From IMG/VR virus record IMGVR_UViG_3300024239_000013, positions 97,142-161,141 of that record: a stretch of 64,000 nucleotides of DNA; one strand, 5' to 3'. The notes beneath the pieces are model-generated. The model saw nothing but the letters and a program-made list of their open reading frames with translations. It had not been told where the DNA came from and did not search any database. Positions 1-6,861 of the stretch are shown here, piece after piece. Position 1 is the first letter of the stretch, and the number at the start of each line of letters is the position of its first letter. This DNA comes from a virus. The position numbers were made by a program, and so were the translations under genes.

Positions 1-222
1 AATGTGTTTATCACCGTCCGGAATTGACTCAGTAATTAAAGACTCTGACCAAACAATCCCTTTTTTCGAAAGAGCTGAACTATTATCCCAAAATTCAATT
101 CTTTTTCCAAGACGTTTTATCATTCCATCAGGGCCCCATCCATAAAAAGGATTGTGCCCATTCTCGTCTATTTTAATCTCTCCGGAAACAAGTCCATCGT
201 AGAGCTGTTTTATTGTTATCAT
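1..222 (-). CDS. hypothetical protein, C-terminus beyond left edge
   Basis: An open frame of 74 codons starts with ATG at 222 and runs off the window without a stop, so only the N-terminal part is visible. It begins MITIKQLYDGLVSG and has a Gly/Pro/Trp-rich stretch (HNPFYGWGPDG, residues 23-33). I recognise no family. It follows a decayed S24-like gene on the same strand. Confidence 0.6.
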   Translation of the reverse strand, partial: MITIKQLYDGLVSGEIKIDENGHNPFYGWGPDGMIKRLGKRIEFWDNSSALSKKGIVWSESLITESIPDGDKHI

Positions 223-288
223 AAAGTAAATAATTTCATTTTTTTTAATCTAACTTCTTCTTTTGTCATTTTTCAGAGTCCTCTATAT

Positions 289-574
289 TTAAAAAATATC
301 AACTACACGTCTGCAAACTTTCTTTGTCCACCAGTTAATTCCACCTTTATTGTTTCTTATAATCAATCTCTTTTCGTTGTTTCCCTTTACAGGTGAGTGT
401 AAAATCTACCTTTCGCCTTGCAATAAACAATATCTCCTCCGTTGCAATATTTCCGTTTTACAGGAGAAAGTTTATATCCTTGACCTGATTTAATTAAAGG
501 TACCGTTGAATTTCCTTTTCGATTGTAACGAATGTTTCCTCGTTCTCTAATTTTTCTAATTTATAATTTTTCAT
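289..574 (-). pseudogene. decayed copy of the S24-like peptidase-fold gene
   Basis: This is a broken paralogue of the intact gene at 5089-5379. It starts MKNYKLEKLENEETFVT at 574 and then loses frame through a one-base deletion relative to the intact copy. The next frame reads GNSTVPLIKSGQGYKLSPVK and CNGGDIVYCKAKGRFYTHL, followed by a stop. Further small deletions separate the last segment (NNKGGINWWTKKV, approximately). Start, end and most codons can be aligned with 5089-5379, so at least two frameshifts inactivated it. It could instead be sequencing error, but multiple lesions make true decay more likely. Confidence 0.8.
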
Positions 575-606
575 TTGTATAAAATTTTTGATATTAAATA
601 TAGCAG

Positions 607-614
607 CAAATATA
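607..614 (-). promoter_or_regulatory. TATATTTG -7-like box
   Basis: The minus strand reads TATATTTG, an exact match to the Bacteroidetes -7 element TAnnTTTG, 33 nt upstream of the decayed S24-like gene. No clear TTG -33 element or CG-N11 partner is seen upstream. It may now serve the gene at 1-222. Confidence 0.4.
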
Positions 615-655
615 AGAAATAAATATAACTGTTGCTTTCAATCTTATAGTGAATT

Positions 656-847
656 TTAAACCCCTACAGTCATACATTTTGTTGTTGGTACAAATTCATA
701 TTCTTTACCTGATGGGTATTTGACTTTTATCAAAGATGATAGCCCATTATCCAAAATTTCCACAATGACATCATCCCATTCCATCCAACCTATGCACCAT
801 AACCTTACCTTATCTCCGGTTTTGCAATCTTTAAGTTCTTTTTCCAT
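656..847 (-). CDS. small hypothetical protein
   Basis: 63 residues, rich in alternating hydrophobic and charged residues (GDKVRLWCIGWMEWDDVIVE), which suggests a small beta-barrel such as an SH3-like fold. That fold is inference only. The start is the only ATG with an A-rich leader. A terminator-like hairpin lies just upstream at 872-896, so it probably has its own promoter. No function can be assigned. Confidence 0.6.
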   Translation of the reverse strand: MEKELKDCKTGDKVRLWCIGWMEWDDVIVEILDNGLSSLIKVKYPSGKEYEFVPTTKCMTVGV

Positions 848-871
848 AATAAAACGTACTATAATATTTCA

Positions 872-896
872 CAAAAAACAAGAGTGCCGAAACTCT
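872..896 (-). terminator. putative rho-independent terminator
   Basis: On the minus strand the stem AGAGT/ACTCT encloses a 6-nt loop and is followed by TTGTTTTTTGT. It lies after the end of the gene at 946-1146. The stem is only 5 bp, so strength is uncertain. Confidence 0.45.
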
Positions 897-945
897 GTCT
901 GTATGTTTTGGTTATTTTAGACCTTTTTTAGTGTATTTCTTGATG

Positions 946-1146
946 TTAGGAGTAATTTTTACCACACCTATTACACTTAGTGTTTTTTGGCATACGTCCA
1001 TCACTTGGTACGTATCCAAATTCATCTATACAATCTTGAATCTTACAAGTGAATTGATGCCAACCAATTAAGCAAAGTAATCTTGAAACAAAACTACGCC
1101 TAGCAGAAGTGATATTCAATTTTGGATTTTTTTCTTCTTTTCCCAT
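946..1146 (-). CDS. small zinc-ribbon protein (DUF1660-like)
   Basis: 66 residues. The C-terminal half has the order CLIGWH, then TCKIQDC, then CNRCGKNYS, resembling the small phage/prophage DUF1660 zinc-ribbon pattern (Leu-Cys-x-x-x-Gly-His ... Cys-x-x-Cys-Gly-Lys). The first 20 residues are basic and polar. The role is unknown; metal binding is inferred from paired cysteines. The family assignment is from pattern memory and not certain. Confidence 0.6.
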   Translation of the reverse strand: MGKEEKNPKLNITSARRSFVSRLLCLIGWHQFTCKIQDCIDEFGYVPSDGRMPKNTKCNRCGKNYS

Positions 1147-1165
1147 TTTTGTTATCTAATTTAAG

Positions 1166-1270
1166 TTATTCATATTTTGATAATTTGTGATTCTGAGCCC
1201 GCAAGTAAATATTTTCATCTTTAGACACACTGCATATAAACCCAGGTTCTGTTTCAAAAAATTCAAAGGC
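1166..1270 (-). pseudogene. orphan coding-like 3' remnant
   Basis: A 34-codon stretch without any ATG reads AFEFFETEPGFICSVSKDEN... and ends with TAA at 1166-1168, directly after an in-frame stop at 1271-1273. Its composition looks protein-like, so it may be the last part of a deleted gene. It sits in the 140-bp gap between the zinc-ribbon gene and the TPR-glycosyltransferase. Confidence 0.3.
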
Positions 1271-1288
1271 TTATAGTTTTATATCAAG

Positions 1289-2269
1289 TTAAATCTGAAT
1301 AATTTCAAATCCTTTATATAAATCATTTTTCCAACGCCAGTCTAGATAATCTTTTTTTAGTAGTTTAACCTTTTTACCAAGAGAAAGAGCAAGATGTGCA
1401 ACAACGGTATCAATAGTCCAAATCTCATCACATTTTAGAATCAATTCTGATGTATCTAATAAATTATTTATTTCAACATAATCCGCAAAATCTAATTTTT
1501 GATCATGTTGAAGAGATACTATTTTTTTATCGTTGATTTTATCTCTGATTAAATTTGGATCTATACTTCTTTCCTTGGTATTTTTAGATTTTGAATTTGC
1601 TGACCAGCAAAGACCAATATCCCATTTTCTACTTTCCTGTTGAACCTCTATCAGATAACTTTGATCCGATAAATCAAAGAAGAAATCACCAGATAATAAA
1701 AATCTGTCGTGATTCATTACAAATTCGTATGAAATTGATCTTTCTGTAAAGAATGTAACATTTTGAAATTTAAAATATTTTTTAAAGAATTCTAAGGTTT
1801 CTTCATATACCTGATAAGATACGCTTTTATATTTTTTTGATAAAAATTCTATCTGCCGGGAGAACAGAATCTCGTCACCAAATCCTTGTTCGTTCAAGAC
1901 AAGAATTGCATCTGCTTCCTCACCGAATTTCAATCTTTTTATAGGTAGATCTGGATATGATTTTCTGATACCCTCACATCTAAATTTCCAATATCCCTTA
2001 GCTTCTTCTGCTTTTTTGAGATGCATTAAACATAAAAATATTTCATACTGTGATTCACCACCATTTAATTCAGATTTTCTATAACATCTTAAAGCAGATT
2101 TCCAATCAAATATTGCAGATTTACAAAGACCCATATTGTAGTAAATTATTGATAGTGTTTTACTATCTAATTTTTTACCGAGTATTTTTTTTAGTATATC
2201 ATAGGAACCTTTATAATCACCATTATTATAAAGTAAAATAGATTTCCCAACTATAGCCGAAATGTCCAT
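1289..2269 (-). CDS. TPR protein with GT9-like (heptosyltransferase-fold) glycosyltransferase domain
   Basis: 326 residues. Residues 1-110 are helical repeats of tetratricopeptide type (YNNGDYKGSYDILKKILG; YNMGLCKSAIFDWKSALRCY). The rest follows the TPR-linked ADP-heptose:LPS heptosyltransferase-like pattern: LNEQGFGDEILFSRQIEFL opens the N-terminal Rossmann half, GLCWSANSKSKNTKERSI opens the C-terminal half, and DEIWTIDTVVAHLALSLGKK is the sugar-nucleotide binding stretch, with DWRW near the end. It probably transfers a sugar to a glycan or protein in the cytoplasm. Donor and acceptor are unknown. One of five glycosyltransferases in the window. Confidence 0.85.
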   Translation of the reverse strand: MDISAIVGKSILLYNNGDYKGSYDILKKILGKKLDSKTLSIIYYNMGLCKSAIFDWKSALRCYRKSELNGGESQYEIFLCLMHLKKAEEAKGYWKFRCEGIRKSYPDLPIKRLKFGEEADAILVLNEQGFGDEILFSRQIEFLSKKYKSVSYQVYEETLEFFKKYFKFQNVTFFTERSISYEFVMNHDRFLLSGDFFFDLSDQSYLIEVQQESRKWDIGLCWSANSKSKNTKERSIDPNLIRDKINDKKIVSLQHDQKLDFADYVEINNLLDTSELILKCDEIWTIDTVVAHLALSLGKKVKLLKKDYLDWRWKNDLYKGFEIIQI

Positions 2270-2300
2270 ATTTTATTTTTTTAATCTATTAATTTCTAGC

Positions 2301-2741
2301 TTAATTTTTCTGTTTTCGTATTCCTATTTGTTTTACTGCGTTTTCGGTTAATATAGGTTCATAGTGTATTAAGCATTCTATTGTAGTTTGATATAAATCC
2401 TTTACTTTTAATATAGGGACTGAACACATGTAAATAGTTCCTTTAAAAATTTCAAATCCTTCAAACAAAACTTTTTCTTTTGCTTTTTTATATCTGTAAA
2501 TTTCATCATTGTACTCTGTCATAATATTAGGAAGTCTCTGTTCATAGTCTTTAGGTTCGTATAAAATTTCATCATCTTCATCACAAGGCGCAACCATTTC
2601 TAATTTTAAAGGCTGTTTTAGAAAATTATCATAATTAGTTCTTATTTCTTCATACCAAGCAAGATATACATTTCTTGTAGGAAATTCTTTTTCTTTTGAT
2701 TTACATAACTCACCAAAAGAAGTATTTGATATTAGTTTCAT
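2301..2741 (-). CDS. hypothetical protein
   Basis: 146 residues starting MKLISNTSFGELCKSKEKE. I chose the ATG at 2741 rather than one four codons upstream because a conserved hairpin (2750-2766) lies exactly 8 nt before it, as at the gene starting at 3378. The protein is mostly helical and polar, with a YEPKDYEQRLPNIMTEYNDE region in the middle. No family recognised. Confidence 0.65.
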   Translation of the reverse strand: MKLISNTSFGELCKSKEKEFPTRNVYLAWYEEIRTNYDNFLKQPLKLEMVAPCDEDDEILYEPKDYEQRLPNIMTEYNDEIYRYKKAKEKVLFEGFEIFKGTIYMCSVPILKVKDLYQTTIECLIHYEPILTENAVKQIGIRKQKN

Positions 2742-2936
2742 AATTATTACCACTTACTACAAGTGGGAAGTTTATTTTTTTGTTATATATTTCAACACTT
2801 ATAATTCTTTCTGAGGTACGATTAATTTTCCAAATCGCTTGTTCTATTGCTCTTTCAAATGATAATGCTGAAATATTTATCCTTCGTTTTTTTTTCCAGA
2901 AATATCATTTATAATGGTAATTCTATAAGTTTCCAT
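2710..2936 (-). pseudogene. small gene split by a frameshift in an A9 run
   Basis: Starting at ATG 2936 the frame reads METYRITIINDISGKK and stops soon after a run of nine A (plus-strand T run 2887-2895). A one-base shift at the run opens RRINISALSFERAIEQAIWK and INRTSERIISVEIYNKK and continues to a stop at 2710-2712, overlapping the next gene start. Both halves look coding. It is a homopolymer sequencing error, a recent inactivation, or slippage; sequence alone cannot tell. Confidence 0.45.
2750..2766 (-). promoter_or_regulatory. leader hairpin, copy 1
   Basis: Stem CCACTT/AAGTGG with a 5-nt loop (plus-strand reading), 8 nt before the ATG at 2741, next to the shared sequence GGGAAGTTTA. The same element is found at 3387-3403, with variants at 3567-3587, 5009-5026 and 6845-6861. 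Confidence 0.6.
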
Positions 2937-2947
2937 AATTATGATTT

Positions 2948-3214
2948 TTAAATATTAATAGAATCTAATTTTTTTTCTAATTCTGCAAATAATTCCTTGT
3001 CTTTTCCTTCTTTAATTATTCCCAAAATACAACTAGTTTGATAACGCAATGAACCAACGATGTCTTTTATTCTTTGTTCTTCTAATTCTTCATCTATATG
3101 AAAATTCAAATCAACTTCATTATCTTGAACAAAATCAATTGTAAACTGTTCATAATTTCCACTATGGATTTTATCCTCATAATACCTGAAAATTTCTAAA
3201 GCTTGTTTTAACAT
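2948..3214 (-). CDS. small helical hypothetical protein
   Basis: 88 residues, acidic and helical (MLKQALEIFRYYEDKIHSGN at the start, ELFAELEKKLDSINI at the end). No family recognised. It begins 11 nt after the stop of the 50-residue gene at 3226-3378, so the two are probably cotranscribed. Confidence 0.6.
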   Translation of the reverse strand: MLKQALEIFRYYEDKIHSGNYEQFTIDFVQDNEVDLNFHIDEELEEQRIKDIVGSLRYQTSCILGIIKEGKDKELFAELEKKLDSINI

Positions 3215-3225
3215 GTTTTTAATTT

Positions 3226-3378
3226 TTATTTTTTTATTATCTTTATCTTGTCTATTGTAGGAACTATAATGTTCAATTCATGGCATTTATTACGAATTAT
3301 CATCCAAGCAGCTACTTTACTAATTGCTTTAGCTTTAAATCCATGAATTTCATCAATAAATTCTTTATTATTTTTCAT
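3226..3378 (-). CDS. small hypothetical protein (50 aa)
   Basis: Short gene reading MKNNKEFIDEIHGFKAKAIS, KVAAWMIIRNKCHELNI and ending IKIIKK. Support comes from the leader hairpin 8 nt upstream (3387-3403), an A-rich leader, and close packing with neighbours. It is mostly helical and basic at the C-terminus. Function unknown. Confidence 0.55.
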   Translation of the reverse strand: MKNNKEFIDEIHGFKAKAISKVAAWMIIRNKCHELNIIVPTIDKIKIIKK

Positions 3379-3386
3379 AATTTTTA

Positions 3387-3403
3387 CCACTTTCTACAAG
3401 TGG
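3387..3403 (-). promoter_or_regulatory. leader hairpin, copy 2
   Basis: CCACTT/AAGTGG stem with a 5-nt loop, 8 nt before the ATG at 3378. It sits in a 31-nt gap between two genes on the same strand (3410-3556 and 3226-3378), so it more likely acts in the mRNA than as a promoter. Confidence 0.6.
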
Positions 3404-3409
3404 GAAGTT

Positions 3410-3556
3410 TTATTTAAAGCCAAATTTCTTTTTACCTTTAATTTTACGCTCCGTTTTTCTACGATAGTTACGTTTTTCTCTGCTAGAAACTAAGTCAGAC
3501 TTACCTAAAAACTCGTAATCTCTAGTTATTTTATAACTATTTGTTTCTTTTTCCAT
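3410..3556 (-). CDS. small basic protein (48 aa)
   Basis: MEKETNSYKITRDYEFLGKS followed by a Lys/Arg-dense C-terminus (REKRNYRRKTERKIKGKKK). The high positive charge suggests nucleic-acid contact, by inference only. Its start is preceded by hairpin copy 3 at 10 nt. No family recognised. Confidence 0.5.
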   Translation of the reverse strand: MEKETNSYKITRDYEFLGKSDLVSSREKRNYRRKTERKIKGKKKFGFK

Positions 3557-3566
3557 TTTAGTAATT

Positions 3567-3587
3567 CCACTTCTCTATGCCTAGTGG
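3567..3587 (-). promoter_or_regulatory. leader hairpin, copy 3 (variant)
   Basis: CCACT/AGTGG stem with an 11-nt loop, 10 nt before the ATG at 3556. It is followed (plus-strand reading) by GGGAAGCTTTAAGG, shared with the copy at 5021. Confidence 0.5.
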
Positions 3588-3655
3588 GAAGCTTTAAGGT
3601 TAAATGCTCCATAGCGATTTTGTATTACTTTTATTTCGTCTATATGGATGTTATA
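3583..3655 (-). repeat. duplicated leader/promoter cassette, copy 1
   Basis: This stretch and 5021-5081 share GGGAAG.TTTAAGGTTAAA and then TGTATTACTTTTATTTCGTC through to GATGTTATA. The second copy lacks about 14 bp in the middle. Both lie directly upstream of a hairpin and a small gene, so they are probably duplicated promoter regions. No clean TAnnTTTG box is seen inside. Confidence 0.6.
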
Positions 3656-3702
3656 CACAATACTACATTAGGGTTTCAATTATAGTTCTGTGTAAAATAA
3701 AA

Positions 3703-4023
3703 TTATGAAGGTATAAATCCATATCTAAAACCTTCTCTACCGTATAACGCATCGGTACAAATAATTCCATCTGAGTTGTTAATTTCGTCTATATCTTCTT
3801 TTGTAAGTTCAGTTCTAATTAACATACTTACCATTCTATTGTTCTCATAAGAAAGTCTTTTGTTTCCATTCACATCATCAATAATTTCTAATGGTTCTAT
3901 ACCATTTTCACCAACAATACATTTTCTTGATAAAGACCAATTAACAACGCTTGGATGTTTTGTTGTAATTATTTTGTTTTGATGAACACCTGCTTTAACA
4001 TATTTTTCTACTAATTCCTTCAT
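3703..4023 (-). CDS. hypothetical protein
   Basis: 106 residues starting MKELVEKYVKAGVHQNKIIT. The ATG at 4023 was chosen over the upstream one at 4047 because it has the A-rich leader used by neighbours. The C-terminus reads DGIICTDALYGREGFRYG. No family recognised. The 147-bp gap downstream holds the duplicated leader cassette and no gene. Confidence 0.55.
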   Translation of the reverse strand: MKELVEKYVKAGVHQNKIITTKHPSVVNWSLSRKCIVGENGIEPLEIIDDVNGNKRLSYENNRMVSMLIRTELTKEDIDEINNSDGIICTDALYGREGFRYGFIPS

Positions 4024-4047
4024 ATTTTTATTTTTTTCACCGCACAA

Positions 4048-4272
4048 TTAGTTTTTAGTTAAATCTGTTCTTATCCAACAACCTATAAATTTAGCCTGCT
4101 CAATTAATTGTCTTTCAAATTCTTTAGCGTCTTCTTTTTTGATGAAAACCTTTGCTTGTCTTCTTGTGTCGTCTGACCACCCTGTTTTTACATACCAAGT
4201 TACCGTCCAGCTTTCAAGTTCTGTAACTGTTTGCATTTTCTCTTTTGGAATAAATAATTTAAATAATTTCAT
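4048..4272 (-). CDS. small hypothetical protein
   Basis: 74 residues from MKLFKLFIPKEKMQTVTELE. The upstream extension of 24 codons in the same frame is hydrophobic but lacks a leader, while ATG 4272 follows an A-rich tract. The middle reads SWTVTWYVKTGWSDDTRRQA, a probable strand-loop-strand, and the rest is helical. The 135-bp gap upstream (4273-4407) shows only short imperfect hairpins, such as TGACA/TGTCA. Confidence 0.55.
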   Translation of the reverse strand: MKLFKLFIPKEKMQTVTELESWTVTWYVKTGWSDDTRRQAKVFIKKEDAKEFERQLIEQAKFIGCWIRTDLTKN

Positions 4273-4407
4273 TTTTTTAAATTTGTTTAAGCCAACCCAC
4301 AAAAAATAAAAATATCCTATGACACGGGTTTGGCGTAATGTCACCAGATAATTTAGTGCTAAAATTTAAGCTCATGGAAAGGTGCACTAACACCAAGCAG
4401 AAAAATG

Positions 4408-4587
4408 TTAGATGAAATTCTTTTCAATAAAATCATCTAATCCCATTTTACGAAGTTTGCTATTTAATATCTCCCCTTTTTTATTACATTCTGTACCTCT
4501 TTTTGATTTTTCAAGATAGAATGTGTAAAACTCTAAACCTATTGGGTTTTCATATTTTTTTGATAATTCTGCTTTATAAATTTCCAT
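4408..4587 (-). CDS. small hypothetical protein (59 aa)
   Basis: Starts MEIYKAELSKKYENPIGLEF at 4587, chosen because TTTAACTTAAAAAAAA lies immediately upstream; a longer in-frame start at 4629 is less likely. Basic and helical, single Cys. No family recognised. Confidence 0.5.
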   Translation of the reverse strand: MEIYKAELSKKYENPIGLEFYTFYLEKSKRGTECNKKGEILNSKLRKMGLDDFIEKNFI

Positions 4588-4689
4588 TTTATTTTTTTTT
4601 AAGTTAAACATTTGTTTTTCCAAAGTCACTACATCACAAATGCTTTAGCGAGACCATAGTTATTAAGTTAAATTTTAGTTATAGTCCTT

Positions 4690-4998
4690 TTACGAAAGTG
4701 ATAACTCCTCTTCGCAAATAGTTTGAATCATTGCAATCCTAAATCCGGAACGAAGTCCAAACTTAGAATCATTACAATCTACATCTTTAATTTTTGTATA
4801 AACTTTTTTCCAAAACTCTATGTCTTGCTTCATTTCATCGATAATTAAATCAACCAAATTGCAAAACATATCCCAAGATTGGTTATCAAACGAATCAACG
4901 TTTTCTAAAACAAATTTTTGAAACTCATTTTTTGCTTCTTCGGAATTATGTCTTTGATTTCCGAGTTGTATCATTTTTACTTTATTATCCCAGTGCAT
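4690..4998 (-). CDS. helical hypothetical protein
   Basis: 102 residues, predicted almost wholly helical and acidic (EEAKNEFQKFVLENVDSFDN; NLVDLIIDEMKQDIEFWKKV). No family recognised. A degenerate leader hairpin and the second copy of the duplicated cassette lie just upstream. Confidence 0.6.
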   Translation of the reverse strand: MHWDNKVKMIQLGNQRHNSEEAKNEFQKFVLENVDSFDNQSWDMFCNLVDLIIDEMKQDIEFWKKVYTKIKDVDCNDSKFGLRSGFRIAMIQTICEEELSLS

Positions 4999-5008
4999 AA
5001 TTTTATTT

Positions 5009-5026
5009 CACTTGCTTTATAGCGGG
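5009..5026 (-). promoter_or_regulatory. leader hairpin, degenerate copy 4
   Basis: CACTTGCTTTATAGCGGG occupies the same place as the other leader hairpins but pairs poorly (GCT/AGC core only). It sits 10 nt before the ATG at 4998. Confidence 0.3.
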
Positions 5027-5081
5027 AAGTTTTAAGGTTAAAGGTTTGTATTACTTTTATTTCGTCTATATAGATGTTATA
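5021..5081 (-). repeat. duplicated leader/promoter cassette, copy 2
   Basis: Second copy of the cassette at 3583-3655, shorter by about 14 bp. It lies between the S24-like gene (5089-5379) and the gene it probably serves (4690-4998). Confidence 0.6.
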
Positions 5082-5088
5082 TGCAAGG

Positions 5089-5379
5089 CTAAATAACCTC
5101 TACCACACGACCATAAACTTGCTTTGTCCATCCATTGATACCACCTTTATTATTTCCGATGAGCAATCCCTTTTCGTTGTTTTTGCCCTTAACCAAGTGA
5201 GTGTAAAAATTACCTTTCACTTTACAATAAACAATATCACCTTCATTACATTCTTCCCACTTTACAGGAGCAAGTTTATGTTCCTGTCCTGATTTAATTA
5301 GTGGTATCATTGAGTTTCCTTTTTCACTTGTTACAAACGTTTCTCCATTCTGTAACTTTTCTAATTTGTAATTTTTCAT
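5089..5379 (-). CDS. S24/LexA-fold phage protein, probably non-proteolytic
   Basis: 96 residues. GNSMIPLIKSGQ (about residues 21-32) matches the serine-containing start of the S24 fold. GDIVYCKVKGNFYTHLVKG and IGNNKGGINGW match the core and the conserved end of a phage-specific branch of the family. In LexA-type proteases the catalytic Lys would lie near the YTHLV segment, where this protein has His, so cleavage activity is doubtful. It lacks a DNA-binding domain. A frameshifted second copy is at 289-574. It starts one base after the stop of the upstream gene. Confidence 0.75.
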   Translation of the reverse strand: MKNYKLEKLQNGETFVTSEKGNSMIPLIKSGQEHKLAPVKWEECNEGDIVYCKVKGNFYTHLVKGKNNEKGLLIGNNKGGINGWTKQVYGRVVEVI

Positions 5380-5380
5380 T

Positions 5381-5671
5381 CTATTTAACTTTAAATTTTA
5401 CTAGTTCTCCAAAATCCATTAATTTACCTCTAAAATCACAAATTTTAGATTTTCCTGAAACCTTATAATAAGGGCAATCCTTATTACATTCAGATTTATC
5501 ACCAACAGTTTCTAATTCTGAACACCATATATAATCTTTTTCTTTTGAAGGAATTGCTTCAAAAAGTTCTATTTCATTCAATCCTTCTTCTTTTGCTCTT
5601 TCTAAATAAGTTTGTAAAGGATAACAAATGTTAGCATCTTCATTTTCAAAATATAATTTTTCTGTTTTCAT
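5381..5671 (-). CDS. Cys-rich hypothetical protein
   Basis: 96 residues. The middle has four to five cysteines (IWCSELETVGDKSECNKDCP, then KSKICDFRG), so metal binding is possible. No family recognised. It is tightly linked to the S24-like gene (one-base gap) and to the tandem genes upstream. Confidence 0.6.
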   Translation of the reverse strand: MKTEKLYFENEDANICYPLQTYLERAKEEGLNEIELFEAIPSKEKDYIWCSELETVGDKSECNKDCPYYKVSGKSKICDFRGKLMDFGELVKFKVK

Positions 5672-5674
5672 AAC

Positions 5675-6163
5675 TTAATTTTCTTTCAATTTAATCCAAC
5701 CATATTCAATTAGGTTATCTACAGATAAACCCACGTAAGGTAATGCATAACCTTTAGAACGGAGGTAATCAAAAACTTGCATCCAATTTTTAATTCCATT
5801 AGTACTAGAAGTAGTTCCGCTGTCATTAATTGAAGTTCTAAAAATTGATAGTATTAATTCTTTAATTGCACCAGATAAATGACCTAGTCCAAATATTTTA
5901 GAAACCTCAATAGCATCTTCATCACTTATCTGTGAAAGTGGGTTTAGTATTAATTGGCATTCATTTATATTTGCATTACATGATAATTCATTTTTTTCAA
6001 AATTTTCATCTTCTAATGATACTATCCAAACCTGCTTTGTAAAATTTCCACATGATAAATAGAATGAAACTATATTTCCTATTCTATCTTGGTAAAATAC
6101 TTGTTGATTTAAATACTGAGCAAAAAACTTTGCTTTATTTTCTAATGTGTTTTCTGTTTTCAT
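5675..6163 (-). CDS. tandem paralogue 1 of a Bacteroidetes phage family
   Basis: 162 residues. The ends, NTLENKAKFFAQY at the start and YLRSKGYALP...LSVDNLIEYGWIKLKEN at the finish, are almost identical to those of the next gene (6167-6628), while the middle is quite different. The pattern LENKAKFFA...L.PLSQISDEDA...YLRSKGYALP is common in Bacteroidetes phages and prophages; function unknown. The pair arose by tandem duplication, followed by divergence of the core or conversion of the ends. Confidence 0.75.
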   Translation of the reverse strand: MKTENTLENKAKFFAQYLNQQVFYQDRIGNIVSFYLSCGNFTKQVWIVSLEDENFEKNELSCNANINECQLILNPLSQISDEDAIEVSKIFGLGHLSGAIKELILSIFRTSINDSGTTSSTNGIKNWMQVFDYLRSKGYALPYVGLSVDNLIEYGWIKLKEN

Positions 6164-6166
6164 AAC

Positions 6167-6628
6167 TTAATTTTCTTTCAATTTAATCCAACCATATTCA
6201 ATTAGGTTATCTACAGATAAATCCATCCAAGGTAATGCATAACCTTTGGAACGAAAGTAATCACATTCCTTTGACCCAATTTTTCTATCACCATTCCAAT
6301 GATGGAGACTTCTGAAGGTCTTAAAATTACGACCTAATTCAATCGAGGCAATTTCACTAAAAGTAAAATAATGATTAACTTCCAATATCTCCCCTAGTTC
6401 ATCATAAGTTTTATTATATGTAAACATAATGCCCTGGATCGTGTCTTCATTACTAATCTGTGAAAGTGGTTTTAGCTCTAAGTAACTCCTATCTATACCA
6501 TACATATTCGATGTATCTACAGGATAAATTTCTTTATTCCCTGAATTTGATATATCCGATAAAACTTTTTGTCCCCAATACTGAGCAAAAAACTTTGCTT
6601 TATTTTCTAATGTGTTTTGTGTTTTCAT
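6167..6628 (-). CDS. tandem paralogue 2 of a Bacteroidetes phage family
   Basis: 153 residues with the same start (MKTQNTLENKAKFFAQYWGQ) and end (DYFRSKGYALPWMDLSVDN) as 5675-6163 and a diverged centre that keeps LKPLSQISNEDTI. Gaps of 3-5 bp to both neighbours indicate one transcript with 6634-6834. Confidence 0.75.
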   Translation of the reverse strand: MKTQNTLENKAKFFAQYWGQKVLSDISNSGNKEIYPVDTSNMYGIDRSYLELKPLSQISNEDTIQGIMFTYNKTYDELGEILEVNHYFTFSEIASIELGRNFKTFRSLHHWNGDRKIGSKECDYFRSKGYALPWMDLSVDNLIEYGWIKLKEN

Positions 6629-6633
6629 AATTT

Positions 6634-6834
6634 TTAATCTTTTTCTAAGTAAATTATCCCTTCACCTTCCAATAAGATATTGTCTGCAATATCTGAAAAA
6701 ATGTCTGGTGCCTCTATTAATGCATCGTCACTTTGCTGTATACATTCTCCTATTCCATGTTTTTCTAAAAACTCTGTTATTTTTTCTATTGCTAATTCTT
6801 TTTTTTCGGTTGTCCAATTTACTTGATATGCCAT
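6634..6834 (-). CDS. small acidic hypothetical protein
   Basis: 66 residues (MAYQVNWTTEKKELAIEKIT start), acidic, helical then beta. No family recognised. It is the first gene of an operon: a leader hairpin (6845-6861) is 10 nt upstream and a CG-N10-TATATTTA promoter candidate (6948-6967) lies further up. Confidence 0.6.
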   Translation of the reverse strand: MAYQVNWTTEKKELAIEKITEFLEKHGIGECIQQSDDALIEAPDIFSDIADNILLEGEGIIYLEKD

Positions 6835-6844
6835 AATCTTTAAT

Positions 6845-6861
6845 TCACTTAATATAAGTGA
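6845..6861 (-). promoter_or_regulatory. leader hairpin, copy 5 (compensatory change)
   Basis: TCACTT/AAGTGA with a 5-nt loop. Relative to copies 1 and 2 (CCACTT/AAGTGG) both partners of the outer pair have changed, preserving pairing. That supports a selected RNA structure. It sits 10 nt before the ATG at 6834. Confidence 0.6.

Noticed and set aside
154-396. Plus-strand frame of 80 codons near the left edge
   Set aside because: It is antisense to the left-edge gene and the decayed S24-like gene; hydrophobic composition is what the complement of those genes gives.
4277-4375. 32-codon minus-strand frame starting MSLNFSTKLSGDITPNPCHR
   Set aside because: No A-rich leader directly before the ATG, no recognisable pattern, and it would sit in another frame just before the accepted gene; kept only as a note.
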